NCBI RefSeq assembly: GCF_003265305.2
Contig: NZ_CP033459.1
Coordinates: 1,736,001-1,800,000 of the forward strand
DNA from: Pseudoprevotella muciniphila
Lineage (GTDB): Bacteria > Bacteroidota > Bacteroidia > Bacteroidales > Bacteroidaceae
DNA: 64,000 nucleotides
Direction: 5' to 3'
In this document: positions 1-9,260 of the stretch, piece after piece
How the letters are laid out: every line of letters starts with the position of its first letter
How positions within the stretch are numbered: position 1 is the first letter of the stretch
The notes under the pieces: generated by a model
What the model saw: only the letters and a program-made list of their open reading frames with translations
Databases searched by the model: none
What the model was told of the DNA's origin: nothing
Position numbers and translations under genes: made by a program

Positions 1-892
1 ACCCTTCTGTTTTGAAAAGCCAGTTGCAGTTTTTGGAGTATAAATAACCTAAACGCAACTTACTCCAAAATCCTGATTTAAGATGGAGTTCCATCATGCG
101 AATGGCTGTATGGCTGATTTCGTTGTCGCAATTCAAGGAACGAAGGAGTTCAAGCCTCGCTTCTACATATATGTCTGAATGAGGTTTTGCTTCATGATAA
201 TGCTTAATACACCATCGCAGGATGTAGAAAAAATTACCTATACCGGGTAGTGAGCGCGAGAAATCTTTATATGTTTCTGCTTCTTTGTGTCTTCGATGCC
301 GTACAAGTACCTTGTCCGTGTATATTAGGCTACAATGTGCAGCAGCGATAAAGGCGTATGTGCCGTCGTACATGGCAACTTTACGCACAGATACATCAGG
401 AGGCAACAGATTTAGTATTTCTCGTTTCATCAAGATGTTGTGTCCGGGAGCCCCTGTAAAAAAGAATTGTCCAAGTTTGTAATTTGGAATTCTTTGGTCG
501 TTGTGTATAAAAGAGCCGTCATCGGTAAAATACCAAGAGCGCCCGATGCAAAGCATGGCATCTCCTATTTTCTCTATTTGATGTGCTATCTTATCTGACT
601 CCCAAATGTCATCTTGGTCGCTGATGGCAATGTAGTCGCCGGTGGCTCGGCTGAGTGCCTTGTGAAAATTGGCATTTGCCCCTAGTTTCTCTTCATTCTT
701 GAAAATTTTAATGATGTCGTTGTCAGAAGCGTATGATTGAAGTATCTCCATCGTCCCGTCGTCCGAAATATCATCCTGAATGATGATTTCATGAATGGGG
801 TAGGTCTGTGCCAGAATGGAATCAAGTTGTTCTTTGATATATTTTGCTCCATTGTAAGTGCACATCACGATTGATACAGTTCTTTCTTCCAT
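1..892 (-). CDS. Family 2 glycosyltransferase (3' end outside window)
   Basis: Read on the reverse strand from the ATG at 890-892, the frame stays open to the left edge, giving at least 297 codons without a stop. The start SIVMCTYNGAKYI (about residues 7-19), the QDDISDDGT stretch (about 39-47) and the SDQDDIW stretch (about 91-97) are the nucleotide-sugar and metal-binding signatures of GT-A fold family 2 enzymes of the rhamnosyltransferase type. It probably adds a sugar to a cell-surface polysaccharide at the inner membrane. It is divergent from the cytidylyltransferase gene at 1215, and its leader carries a TAACTTTGCA promoter element. The C-terminus and any membrane anchor cannot be seen. 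The donor sugar is unknown. Confidence 0.85.
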   Translation of the reverse strand, partial: MEERTVSIVMCTYNGAKYIKEQLDSILAQTYPIHEIIIQDDISDDGTMEILQSYASDNDIIKIFKNEEKLGANANFHKALSRATGDYIAISDQDDIWESDKIAHQIEKIGDAMLCIGRSWYFTDDGSFIHNDQRIPNYKLGQFFFTGAPGHNILMKREILNLLPPDVSVRKVAMYDGTYAFIAAAHCSLIYTDKVLVRHRRHKEAETYKDFSRSLPGIGNFFYILRWCIKHYHEAKPHSDIYVEARLELLRSLNCDNEISHTAIRMMELHLKSGFWSKLRLGYLYSKNCNWLFKTEG

Positions 893-1023
893 GTTTATGT
901 CATATAAATTAAACAACAGTCGGTCTCGTTTTTATGATAAAAGTGCGGAATCTATGAAAAAACATGAGATTTCGCACCAAAATAAATCATAATTGTGCGA
1001 AAAGAGAATTCAAAGTTTCACTC

Positions 1024-1033
1024 TGCAAAGTTA
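1024..1033 (-). promoter_or_regulatory. Bacteroidota -7 promoter element for the glycosyltransferase
   Basis: The reverse strand reads TAACTTTGCA, a full match to TAnnTTTG, about 130 nt before the start codon at 892. No clear -33 TTG at the ideal distance. Confidence 0.45.
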
Positions 1034-1180
1034 AAAAACTTCTTTGAGCAATATGGAAAAAGTGCAAAATATCAACCTGTTATCCGGTTTTGTCAACATT
1101 GCTCCCTCAAATTCTGAAAAACCATACCCCGTCCTGTATGGTTCAAAATTATAGTAATACTGTATTTCAACGATTGTTAT

Positions 1181-1190
1181 TATCTTTGCA
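1181..1190 (+). promoter_or_regulatory. Bacteroidota -7 promoter element for the nucleotidyltransferase gene
   Basis: TATCTTTGCA matches TAnnTTTG and lies 24 bp before the ATG at 1215, giving a short leader. The -33 element is not obvious. Confidence 0.6.
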
Positions 1191-1214
1191 AAAGCAACGA
1201 AATTAAATATATAG

Positions 1215-3032
1215 ATGCAAGCAATCATATTAGCCGCAGGCATGGGGCGTCGGCTTGGAGAACTGACGCAAAACAATACGAAGTGTATGATTAGCGTGAA
1301 CAAAGTTACGCTGATAGACCGTATGCTCACGCAATTAAGTCGTTTGGATTTGTCGAGGGTAGTCATCGTCGTTGGTTACAAAGGCGCAGAACTGAAGTCA
1401 TTTATCGGAATGAGATACGACCGACAACTGAAGATAGAATATGTGGAAAACCCTATCTATGATAAAACAAACAATATCTATTCATTGGCTCTTGCTAAAG
1501 AACAACTGCAAGAGGATGATACGTTGCTGATAGAAAGCGATTTGATTGTGGAAGACAGTCTTTTCGACCTTATTCTTAACGATGAACATCCTAACATAGC
1601 GCTTGTAGCAAAGTATCAGACATGGATGGATGGCACTATGGTCTGCATCAACGACGACCTGAATATCGTAAACTTTGTTCCCAAAAAGGCATTTAAGTAC
1701 GATGATACAGACCACTACTACAAGACGGTTAATATATACAAGTTCAGCAAGTCGTTCAGCCGCAATAAGTATGTGCCGTTTCTCGAGGCTTACAGCAAGG
1801 CGTTAGGTAATAATGAATATTATGAACAAGTGCTGCGCGTCATCACGTTCCTTGACAACACAGACCTTAAGGCACTGCCCATAGGCGAAAGGAAATGGTA
1901 TGAAATAGACGATATTCAGGATCTCGACATTGCTGAGACTATTTTTGCATCGAAAGAGCAGATGATGGAACGCTATAACAAACGCTATGGCGGGCATTGG
2001 CGATTCCCCAAATTGTTAGACTACTGCTATCTTGTCAATCCTTACTTTCCGACAAAGCGGATGAAAGATGAAATACGTGCTAATTTCGACACGTTGCTCA
2101 CACAGTATCCTTCAGGCATGTATGTCAACTCGCTACTTGCTGCAAAGTATGTCAATGTGCGACAAGACTACATAGTTGTCGGTAATGGTGCAGCCGAACT
2201 TATTAAGAGTTTGATGGAGAACACGAAAGGCAACGTGGGGGTGGTATATCCTACTTTTGAAGAATATCCCAACCGCTCTTGCGACGGGGAGAATAAGATA
2301 GTGGCATATATCCCTGAGGCGGAAGACTTTTCGTATTGCGCGGACGACCTTAAAAGTTTTTTTGCAGACAAGAATCTAAGCATGCTGTTGCTTATCAACC
2401 CGGACAACCCCTCTGGCAACTTCATTCCTAAAGCTGATGTCATTCAGTTGGCAGAGTGGTGTAAAGAAAAGCATATCCGGCTTGTGGTGGATGAGTCTTT
2501 CGTGGATTTCAGCGACGACTTCCGGAATAACTCATTGTACGACAACGACATTCTCGACAATAATCACAATTTGATAGTCGTCAAAAGCATTTCAAAATCG
2601 TATGGCGTACCGGGGCTCCGACTCGGATTTCTTGCCTCTGCCGACACCGACCTCATTCAAAGGATGAAAAAAGATGTCGCGATATGGAACATCAATTCCT
2701 TTGCAGAATTCTACATGCAGATCTTTGGAAAATACACCATGGACTATGATGCTGCATGCAGGAAATTCATCTCAGAACGCTGCCGTTTCAGAGAAAGGTT
2801 GGAAAAAGTGCCATTCATCAGAGTTCTGCCTTCTCAAGCAAATTATTTTCTCATAGAAATAACGGAGAAATATACTTCAACCCAACTGACACAAATCCTG
2901 CTCGAAAAATATGACATCCTGGTGAAGGACGGCAAGTCGAAAAAGTCACTACAGAACAGAAATTTTATAAGAATAGCCATCAGAGACAGTAAAGACAATG
3001 ACAAACTTGTTGATGCCTTGATGGAGTTATAA
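1215..3032 (+). CDS. Bifunctional NTP-transferase / PLP-dependent aminotransferase (PntC-AEPT-like)
   Basis: 605 residues in two enzymes. Residues 1 to about 240 form a sugar-nucleotidyltransferase fold: IILAAGMGRRLGELT at the start, then NTKCMISVN, TNNIYSL, IESDLI and YEIDDIQDLDIAE. About 265-605 is a fold-type I aminotransferase of the HisC-like class: GNGAAELI, NPDNPSG, VVDESFVDF, and SISKSYG with the likely PLP lysine at K461. Fusions of this shape include the 2-aminoethylphosphonate cytidylyltransferase-transaminase known from Treponema denticola, which makes CDP-AEP for decorating glycans; a choline-phosphate or other phosphoamine substrate is the alternative. A LicD-family transferase, the class that would use such a CDP-activated group, lies about 1 kb downstream on the other strand. 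PEP mutase and phosphonopyruvate decarboxylase are not in the window, so the substrate stays open. Confidence 0.75.
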   Translation: MQAIILAAGMGRRLGELTQNNTKCMISVNKVTLIDRMLTQLSRLDLSRVVIVVGYKGAELKSFIGMRYDRQLKIEYVENPIYDKTNNIYSLALAKEQLQEDDTLLIESDLIVEDSLFDLILNDEHPNIALVAKYQTWMDGTMVCINDDLNIVNFVPKKAFKYDDTDHYYKTVNIYKFSKSFSRNKYVPFLEAYSKALGNNEYYEQVLRVITFLDNTDLKALPIGERKWYEIDDIQDLDIAETIFASKEQMMERYNKRYGGHWRFPKLLDYCYLVNPYFPTKRMKDEIRANFDTLLTQYPSGMYVNSLLAAKYVNVRQDYIVVGNGAAELIKSLMENTKGNVGVVYPTFEEYPNRSCDGENKIVAYIPEAEDFSYCADDLKSFFADKNLSMLLLINPDNPSGNFIPKADVIQLAEWCKEKHIRLVVDESFVDFSDDFRNNSLYDNDILDNNHNLIVVKSISKSYGVPGLRLGFLASADTDLIQRMKKDVAIWNINSFAEFYMQIFGKYTMDYDAACRKFISERCRFRERLEKVPFIRVLPSQANYFLIEITEKYTSTQLTQILLEKYDILVKDGKSKKSLQNRNFIRIAIRDSKDNDKLVDALMEL

Positions 3033-3053
3033 GCGTTGAACAATCTTGTAATT

Positions 3054-4013
3054 ATGGAAACAAAAATTTCAATTATAAATCATAGCGATATTTTGGAACT
3101 AAAAATCTCGCCTTTGAGATGTTTGCAATGGGTAGAAGAGTCTTTCAGAAGGAAATACGAATCTCAAATACCTCCCAAAATAAGTTTACATCCAAGAGAG
3201 TGGGATTTCTTTAATACAATGCCATGTCTTTTGCCTAACGATATTGATAGGTTTTCTGTTAAAGTCGTAAACAGGATAGAGGGCGAAATACCGTCTTTAA
3301 AAAGTCAAATTCTGCTTTACGAGTGCAGCACAGGAAATTTATTGGCAGTTCTGGAGAGTTCTTGGATTACTACCATGCGTACGGGAGCGGTCGCTGCTTT
3401 AAGTAGTAGATTGTTTGAAAAATCAGATGCAAGTGTTTATGGGTTTGTTGGTCTTGGAAACACAGCAAGAGCAACAGCGTTGTGCTTGTTGTCTGAAAAA
3501 GATTCAAAAACTGTAACATTCAAATTATTAAAATATAAAGACCAGGCGGAGAGTTTTATAGAAAGATTTTCAGAATATAGCAATATTAACTTTGAAATTG
3601 TAGATAGTGCAGAGGAAGTTGTGGCCACGAGTGATGTTGTTTTTTCTTCAATTACTTCTGCAAATGGCCTGTTGTGTCCGAATGATGCTTATTTCAAGCC
3701 AGGCGTTCTGATAGTTCCAATTCATACCAGGGGATTTCAAAATTGTGATTTGTTTTTTGACAAAATTTATGCAGATGACGAAGGACACGTAAAAGGATTT
3801 AAGTATTTTTCAAAATTTCTGAATTTCAATGAGTTGAGTAGAGTTCTATTGGGAGAAGCCAAAGGAAGAGAAAATGACGAAGAAAGGATTTTATCATACA
3901 ATATAGGGTTAGGGATGCATGATGGTTGGTTTGCAACGCATATTTATGACATGATTGGGAAGCAAGCCCCAACCTTCAAAATGGAAAAAATAGAGAATAA
4001 ATTCTGGATATAG
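3054..4013 (+). CDS. Ornithine cyclodeaminase / mu-crystallin family protein
   Basis: About 319 residues. The run TTMRTGAVAALSSR followed by the Rossmann motif GFVGLGNTARA (about 125-140) is typical of the ornithine cyclodeaminase/mu-crystallin family, NAD(P)-dependent enzymes acting on amino or imino acids. The ATG at 3054 is preferred over a TTG at 3036 because it gives a clearer start; either follows the previous stop closely, so the gene is probably co-transcribed with the cytidylyltransferase-aminotransferase fusion and may make or reduce an amine used by that pathway. The gene is visibly more AT-rich than its neighbours, suggesting separate acquisition. Family members range from cyclodeaminases to imine reductases, so the reaction is not assigned. 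Confidence 0.75.
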   Translation: METKISIINHSDILELKISPLRCLQWVEESFRRKYESQIPPKISLHPREWDFFNTMPCLLPNDIDRFSVKVVNRIEGEIPSLKSQILLYECSTGNLLAVLESSWITTMRTGAVAALSSRLFEKSDASVYGFVGLGNTARATALCLLSEKDSKTVTFKLLKYKDQAESFIERFSEYSNINFEIVDSAEEVVATSDVVFSSITSANGLLCPNDAYFKPGVLIVPIHTRGFQNCDLFFDKIYADDEGHVKGFKYFSKFLNFNELSRVLLGEAKGRENDEERILSYNIGLGMHDGWFATHIYDMIGKQAPTFKMEKIENKFWI

Positions 4014-4015
4014 GC

Positions 4016-4033
4016 TTGAGTTTATAAACTCAA
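4016..4033. terminator. Palindrome at the convergent gene ends
   Basis: TTGAGTTTATAAACTCAA is a perfect 18-bp palindrome exactly where the 3' ends of the convergent cyclodeaminase-like and LicD genes meet, 8 bp apart. It may end transcription from both sides, but it is AT-rich and lacks a clean T-tract. Confidence 0.35.
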
Positions 4034-4828
4034 ATCGTGTGTAAAAAAGACGGAGTGTCCCACTCGTTTCTCTTCAGGAGGTAATTGCATATAGTCTCCA
4101 AAGAGGTCTTTCAGATAGGTGTCATTATCATTGGGACACATAAGAGATATCCCTTCAAACTCTATCTCTTTCAAGGGGAAAATGGTTTCCTTTAGGTGCA
4201 TATTACCGAACCAGCTGCAAGAAGGGATAAATCCGTATTTATCGCCTTTCCCGAAAAATTTGTAAGATAGATTCCAGCATAGTTTGAAGTATAGTTTGCG
4301 GAAGCCGAAGTAGAAGAATTCGGCTGTGCTGCGCATGGAGTAGTCATGCTTTCTGTTGAGAATAAAATATGCCTTGTTGTATTCCCTGGCAAACTTCCTG
4401 ATGCGTTTAGGTGAGATGGCAGGATAGTCTGTCGTGGGAAAGATGTCAACAAAGAGCCCTTTGTGGTATGGTTGCTGAAAATCATAGTCGGGTTCTACGA
4501 TGAAAGAATTGTTGTCGCGCACCTTGACGTAGGTAATGTTGTACGTGGGATCAGTTTCTTTGTTCTGAACAAAAAGATGGTTGGGCAGTTCTTTTTTTGC
4601 CGCTTCTACAAACCGGGGGATGTCTTCCAGAGGTATGCAGATGTCCACGTCGTCGTCCCAGGGAATGAAGCCGCCGTGACGCACAGCACCTAACAGTGTT
4701 CCGCTGTCTAACCAGTAAGGAATGTCGTTGTTCCGGCAAACCTGATCGATGGCTTTAAGTATTTCCAATTCTTTCAGTTGTGCAGCGCGAAGGTGGTTTT
4801 TGTTATGTTGTTTTAGTGCTGTATTCAT
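4022..4828 (-). CDS. LicD family phosphotransferase
   Basis: 268 residues carrying the LicD signature: [15 protein letters not shown] followed by [13 protein letters not shown] (about residues 39-66), with the metal-binding aspartates of this nucleotidyltransferase-fold family. LicD-type enzymes transfer phosphocholine, phosphonoethyl or other phospho-groups from a CDP-activated donor to cell-surface glycans. It starts 36 bp after the IspD/TarI-type gene on the same strand, so both likely form the end of one operon, and it converges on the fusion gene that may supply CDP-AEP. The family is firm; the transferred group is inference from the neighbours. Confidence 0.85.
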   Translation of the reverse strand: MNTALKQHNKNHLRAAQLKELEILKAIDQVCRNNDIPYWLDSGTLLGAVRHGGFIPWDDDVDICIPLEDIPRFVEAAKKELPNHLFVQNKETDPTYNITYVKVRDNNSFIVEPDYDFQQPYHKGLFVDIFPTTDYPAISPKRIRKFAREYNKAYFILNRKHDYSMRSTAEFFYFGFRKLYFKLCWNLSYKFFGKGDKYGFIPSCSWFGNMHLKETIFPLKEIEFEGISLMCPNDNDTYLKDLFGDYMQLPPEEKRVGHSVFFTHDLSL

Positions 4829-4864
4829 TGGGGGAAATTTAGATTTCTGTTTTTAGCAAAACTC

Positions 4865-5554
4865 TTATCTCAAATCTTCCGGATAAGTAATTTTTCTGTT
4901 GCGTTCTTCGCCTTCCACGAGTGCTATTTCTACGTCGGGTCTGTAGCGGAAGACAACGGTGCAGTCGTCGGTGGCTTTGAAGTTGTGGTCGGACAGGGCG
5001 CGTTGATAGGCGTCGTTGATGATATCGTAGGTGAAGCCTTGTGGTGTTTGCACGCGGCGCAGGGTGCTGCGGTCGGGTGCTGCGGTCATTTTTGTGCCGT
5101 CAGCCACTATGATAGTATCGGGCGTGGGGATGGTCACATTTACCGCGTCGTGTGTCTGAAGAGCATGGCAAACATCGTTGATGATGTGTTGGGAAACGAA
5201 AGGACGTGCAGCATCGTGAAAAAGAACTTTTATGTTACACCATTTTTCTCCGGTTTCATCGCAGATTTTCTCGCAAAACCGTATGCCGTTTACCGAAGAG
5301 TCATAGCGCTCCTTTCCCCCTGCTACTATGCCTGCCACTTTCTGCCATAGTGGATTTTTATTAATAATGGCTTGTGTATCGTCTATGAAGTCGGGATGCG
5401 AAACAATGCAAATCTTGTCGATGAAACCGTTGTTTTCGAAAGCATCAATACTGTGTTCGAGAATGGTTCTGCCTTCTATCTCCAGAAACTGCTTCGGACG
5501 TTCTCCGCCCACGCGTTTCCCGCTTCCGCCAGCCAGAATGATTGCTATGTACAT
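4865..5554 (-). CDS. IspD/TarI-type CTP-dependent cytidylyltransferase
   Basis: 229 residues. LAGGSGKRVGGERPKQF (about 8-24), FHDAARPFV, IPTPDTI and RVQTPQGFTYDII are the CTP- and substrate-binding blocks of the IspD/TarI family. IspD makes CDP-methylerythritol in isoprenoid synthesis; TarI-type relatives make CDP-ribitol or related polyol donors for surface polymers. Location immediately before a LicD gene in a polysaccharide locus argues for the TarI-like role, but sequence alone does not exclude IspD. It follows the transporter gene by 30 bp on the same strand and may share its promoter. Confidence 0.75.
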   Translation of the reverse strand: MYIAIILAGGSGKRVGGERPKQFLEIEGRTILEHSIDAFENNGFIDKICIVSHPDFIDDTQAIINKNPLWQKVAGIVAGGKERYDSSVNGIRFCEKICDETGEKWCNIKVLFHDAARPFVSQHIINDVCHALQTHDAVNVTIPTPDTIIVADGTKMTAAPDRSTLRRVQTPQGFTYDIINDAYQRALSDHNFKATDDCTVVFRYRPDVEIALVEGEERNRKITYPEDLR

Positions 5555-5584
5555 ATCGGTTTCGTTTTCCTTGATTTGAAGAAT

Positions 5585-7267
5585 CTAACAACTCATGATA
5601 ACGATAATTTGGGCGATGATAACGCGCAGGAACATGGCGAGGGGATACACCGTGGCGTATGCTATGCTTGCCTTGTCGCCCTTTGTCGTATCGTTCACAT
5701 AACTCAGTGCTATAGGGTTTGCCATCGCACCGCAGAGCATACCTGCCGTTGTGGCATAGTTGCGCTTTGAGAAACGAACGCCCACGAATGCAAATATCCA
5801 TATCGGCACGAAGGTGATGAGGAGTGCTATAAGCACCCAGAACAGAGCCTGTGGTTGCATTACAACGCTGAGGAAATCGCGTCCGGCATCGAGCCCGAGG
5901 CAACCGAGATACATCGACAGCCCCAGTGAGCGCAGAATGAGGTTGGCGCTCGAGGTGGTGTATGTTACCATGTGGATACGCGGTCCGAAAGCACCTATCA
6001 GGATGCCCATGACGATGGGACCGCCGGCGAGTCCGAGTCTTACGGGATAACTCATGCCGGGGAAGAGTGGCACACAACCAAGCAACAGACCCAGAACGAT
6101 ACCGATGAAGATAGCCACCATATTGGGCTCATCGAGGGTTTTAACCGTATTGCCCAATTCTGCCGAAACGCGCTTGATGGCATCTTTCTGACCCACTACG
6201 GTCAGGCGGTCGCCAACACGAAGAATCAGTCCCGGCCGTGCCACCAGTTGTATGTCGCCGCGCTTCACACGGCTCACGTTCACACCATAGCGTGTGCGAA
6301 GGTTGAGCGAAGAGAGTTTCTTGCCGTTGATGTTGGGTTTGGTAATCAAGATGCGCTCAGAGATGAGGTGGCTGTCGATGGCATTCCAGTCGATATCGTT
6401 TTTGTTCCAGTCGGTAGTGTCTCTTTTGCCAAAGAAGACGGTGAGGCTCTTGAGTTCGTTCTCTTGTGTAATGAGGAGCAATCGATCGCCTTCCTGGAGC
6501 ACGGTGTCATTCTGCGGCAGAAGCACCTTGCCTTCACGCCACAGACGCGTCACGGTGAAGAGGTTGTTGTCCATTTGTGCCACTTCGGCTATTGTCAGAC
6601 CGAAGATGGCTGGATTGAGCACTTCGAAAGAGGCAATGAACGCCTCGTCTTCTGCATCGTTCTTCGTCTGTTCCGGTTCGATTCTTTTGAGTGGGCGCTG
6701 TGCAAGCATCAGTGCGAAAATCACGCCTATCAACCCCAGAGGATAGGTCACAGCGCAAGCCAGTGCCGCAGTGGAGGCATCGGCATTCAGTCCGAGGTGT
6801 TTCAGTGCCTGCTGCGCCGCACCGAGGGCGGGTGTGTTTGTCGTAGCACCGCAGAGGATGCCCATCATCTCGCTCAGGCTGAAATGCCCGGTCCAGAAGA
6901 AGGTCATTGCCATGAGTGTGCCCACAGCCACCACACCGAATGAAAGCATGTTCAACTGAGTGCCACCCTTACGGAAAGCGGAGAAAAAGCCTGGTCCCAC
7001 TTGCAAGCCGAGCGCATATACGAAAATGACCAAGCCGAAACTCTCGGCATAGTCGAGCATGTTAGGATCTATGAGGGGTTTGTCGGGTACAAAATAATTA
7101 CCCAAGGCGCCTGCGAGGATTCCGATGAAAAAGACGTATGTAACCCCAAGGCTGATGCCGCGTAAGCGCAGTTTGGCAAGCAAGAGTCCAATGGCACAAA
7201 TCAGGCAGATGATGATGACTGCCTGAATGGCTGAGTGCGATAACAAGGTTTGGCTGAACCAATCCAT
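5585..7267 (-). CDS. AspT/YidE/YbjL-family transporter with two TrkA-C domains
   Basis: 560 residues. Hydrophobic segments fill residues about 10-190 and 385-560, and between them lie two TrkA-C-like regulatory domains (about 215-275 and 300-375, with LLPQNDTVLQEGDRLLLI and LILRVGDRLTVVG). This layout is that of the aspartate:alanine exchanger superfamily (AspT, YidE, YbjL), inner-membrane antiporters or putative channels. The repeated blocks LCGATTNTPALGAA and LCGAMANPIALSY in the two membrane halves fit an internal duplication. A TAACTTTGCA element lies just upstream. The transported solute cannot be told from sequence. Confidence 0.85.
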   Translation of the reverse strand: MDWFSQTLLSHSAIQAVIIICLICAIGLLLAKLRLRGISLGVTYVFFIGILAGALGNYFVPDKPLIDPNMLDYAESFGLVIFVYALGLQVGPGFFSAFRKGGTQLNMLSFGVVAVGTLMAMTFFWTGHFSLSEMMGILCGATTNTPALGAAQQALKHLGLNADASTAALACAVTYPLGLIGVIFALMLAQRPLKRIEPEQTKNDAEDEAFIASFEVLNPAIFGLTIAEVAQMDNNLFTVTRLWREGKVLLPQNDTVLQEGDRLLLITQENELKSLTVFFGKRDTTDWNKNDIDWNAIDSHLISERILITKPNINGKKLSSLNLRTRYGVNVSRVKRGDIQLVARPGLILRVGDRLTVVGQKDAIKRVSAELGNTVKTLDEPNMVAIFIGIVLGLLLGCVPLFPGMSYPVRLGLAGGPIVMGILIGAFGPRIHMVTYTTSSANLILRSLGLSMYLGCLGLDAGRDFLSVVMQPQALFWVLIALLITFVPIWIFAFVGVRFSKRNYATTAGMLCGAMANPIALSYVNDTTKGDKASIAYATVYPLAMFLRVIIAQIIVIMSC

Positions 7268-7293
7268 ATATCTTATGATATTACTATAGCGTG

Positions 7294-7303
7294 TGCAAAG
7301 TTA
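7294..7303 (-). promoter_or_regulatory. -7 promoter element for the AspT/YidE-type transporter
   Basis: Reverse strand TAACTTTGCA, matching TAnnTTTG, 27 bp before the start at 7267 and between two same-strand genes. It suggests the transporter, cytidylyltransferase and licD genes form a transcription unit separate from the argS operon. Confidence 0.55.
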
Positions 7304-7321
7304 ATGTATATTTCTGAACAC

Positions 7322-9235
7322 TTACTTCTGTTGAGGAATATTTTCGCTCAAGTCTTTGTAAACCGTTTGCAGATAGGCGCGTATGCGCTGCATGCGATTC
7401 TCTTGTGTGGCAGACGTGTTGAGCAAGACGCGTTTGGCACTTGTGTCGTAAACCGTGGTGCCATCAGGCGCAACACAGCCTATGCCGCTCGCCCATGTGA
7501 AGAATGCACAGGGTTGGTACTTCTCGCTCATGATGTTGCGGCTGAAGCGGAAATCTTCATGTGGTAAGCGCAGTTGGCTGAGCAGTGTGGCAGCCATGTC
7601 GCTCTGGTTGCAAATCTTGTCGATGACAGTATGACCCTTTACAGCACCACCAATCCACAGCATAGGAATGCGATGTTTTTCTGGCATGTCTTCTGTCATG
7701 CCGGACGGATACAGAATGCCATGGTCGGGGAGGATGACAACGACGGTGTTCTGCCATTGCGGAGTCTGCCGGAAGCGGTCTATAAATTTCCCTATGCAGT
7801 CGTCGAGGTATGCCATGCCGTTTGCCATCTTGTCGTCAGGAATGCGGTCGTACGGCACACCCCACGGCTCGTGGCTTGCCAGCGTCAGCATACTGATGTG
7901 CCAGGGTAAGGTTTGTGGTTGGCGAACAATGTGCTGATAGAGCGTATCGAATACTATATTGTCGGTAACGCCCCAAGCATGTGTGCGGCGCACAGAAAGT
8001 GGAAAGTCTTCTTCACCCATCGTGTGCTGATAACCTGTCTGGAGCAGGTAGCCCTTCATGTTGGTGAAGTTGATGTCGCCGCCATAGACGAAGTCCGTAT
8101 TGTAGCCTGCGTCGCGCAATGTTTTAGCAATGCCGGGGAGCACATTCACTTTCGACTGTACACGCATCACGCTCACTGTGGGTGCTCCGGCATGTCCGCT
8201 CAAAGTGCTTACCATACCGCGGTCGGTGCGGTAGGAGTTGGCATAGCAATTAGTGAACCACACACCTTCTTGTGACAGACGGTCTATGTTAGGGGTTACA
8301 CCTGCCTTCCCACCGAGAGAATCAACGAACTGTGCGCCCATACCCTCCATCAGGATGATGAGCACATTGGGGCGGTCGGTATTCAGAAGGTTGGCTGCGG
8401 TAGTGGTGTCTGAAGAATTGAATCCCATTCCATCGAAGATTTTTGCACGCTCGCCTTCTTCAAAGAATTGGAAATGCTTGGAAAAATTTTCACTCTTGCT
8501 GATGCTTGAGATAAGGCTGAACACAGGATTCACGGCAGCGTGGTTGCTCTTCGTGTCGTTGCAGTAATATGCCATGCCCACATTGGCGGTGCTGCGCCCC
8601 ACACCTCCACGGATACCAAGGAATATCAAACCGCCGACAAGGATGAGAACAACGGTATCTGCCACACGGTGTTTCGACACCCTGACGGGTATGCTGATGG
8701 GTATGCTCCAAATGAGCAGCGATACAACCAAGAACATCATCCATAGCGCTATGCCCATGAGAATGGTGCCTGGCGTCACGCTGTTCGTAATACCTTCCGG
8801 CTGGCCCAGGTAGTTGAAGATGGTGGCATCTATTTTGAAAAGCCAGTAAGGGTAGAGCATTGTGTCGCCAACGATGATGGCAGAAGTGAGCAGGGCTATG
8901 ATGACGAGATAAACGAAGAGTATCCATTTCCGCAAACGCGGATAACTCTTGCCAATCCATACCGTTATAAGCAGGAAGAGCCAGATGGGGAGCAGGATGT
9001 AGCCTGTTGTTGCCACATCGAGCCAAAAACCATGTAGCCATGCCTCACTGCCCTTGCGGAGTGCTTCGTGCCAGTCTAAGCCGAGTCCCTGCCACGCAAA
9101 GAGTAATTTGCCTATATAGAAAACCACGAGAGTGGTCAGAAAAAAGGCGGCAAGCATCATCAGTCGGGAGACGGAAACTTTCTTTACAACTGAAAGCATC
9201 CTTAAGAACCATTCTTTGATGGGAACAGATTTCAT
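7322..9235 (-). CDS. LTA synthase-like membrane sulfatase-fold phosphotransferase
   Basis: 637 residues. Five predicted membrane helices lie in the first 210 residues, followed by an extracytoplasmic alkaline-phosphatase/sulfatase domain: LIILMEGMGAQF with metal-binding E297, the nucleophile region SYRTDRG with T337, and LPDHG (D504/H505). This is the architecture of lipoteichoic acid synthase-like enzymes; Gram-negative relatives transfer phosphoglycerol or phosphoethanolamine to periplasmic or outer-membrane glycans and lipids. The longest frame would start at 9403 inside the ABC gene; the ATG at 9235, 25 bp after that gene, gives a sensible membrane N-terminus. Last gene of the argS operon. 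Confidence 0.85.
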   Translation of the reverse strand: MKSVPIKEWFLRMLSVVKKVSVSRLMMLAAFFLTTLVVFYIGKLLFAWQGLGLDWHEALRKGSEAWLHGFWLDVATTGYILLPIWLFLLITVWIGKSYPRLRKWILFVYLVIIALLTSAIIVGDTMLYPYWLFKIDATIFNYLGQPEGITNSVTPGTILMGIALWMMFLVVSLLIWSIPISIPVRVSKHRVADTVVLILVGGLIFLGIRGGVGRSTANVGMAYYCNDTKSNHAAVNPVFSLISSISKSENFSKHFQFFEEGERAKIFDGMGFNSSDTTTAANLLNTDRPNVLIILMEGMGAQFVDSLGGKAGVTPNIDRLSQEGVWFTNCYANSYRTDRGMVSTLSGHAGAPTVSVMRVQSKVNVLPGIAKTLRDAGYNTDFVYGGDINFTNMKGYLLQTGYQHTMGEEDFPLSVRRTHAWGVTDNIVFDTLYQHIVRQPQTLPWHISMLTLASHEPWGVPYDRIPDDKMANGMAYLDDCIGKFIDRFRQTPQWQNTVVVILPDHGILYPSGMTEDMPEKHRIPMLWIGGAVKGHTVIDKICNQSDMAATLLSQLRLPHEDFRFSRNIMSEKYQPCAFFTWASGIGCVAPDGTTVYDTSAKRVLLNTSATQENRMQRIRAYLQTVYKDLSENIPQQK

Positions 9236-9260
9236 AATAACATCTAACCTTTTAGTGCTT

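Larger units (their letters stand above)
893..1214. other. Divergent intergenic region with two promoter elements
   Basis: AT-rich spacer of 322 bp between the divergent glycosyltransferase and the nucleotidyltransferase gene. It holds one TAnnTTTG element on each strand (listed separately). No small gene or strong hairpin was seen. Confidence 0.6.

Noticed and set aside
5972-6943. Long forward frame (323 codons) opposite the transporter gene
   Set aside because: It is the antisense shadow of a clear AspT/YidE-type gene; the translation is rich in His, Gln and Cys with no protein-like pattern.
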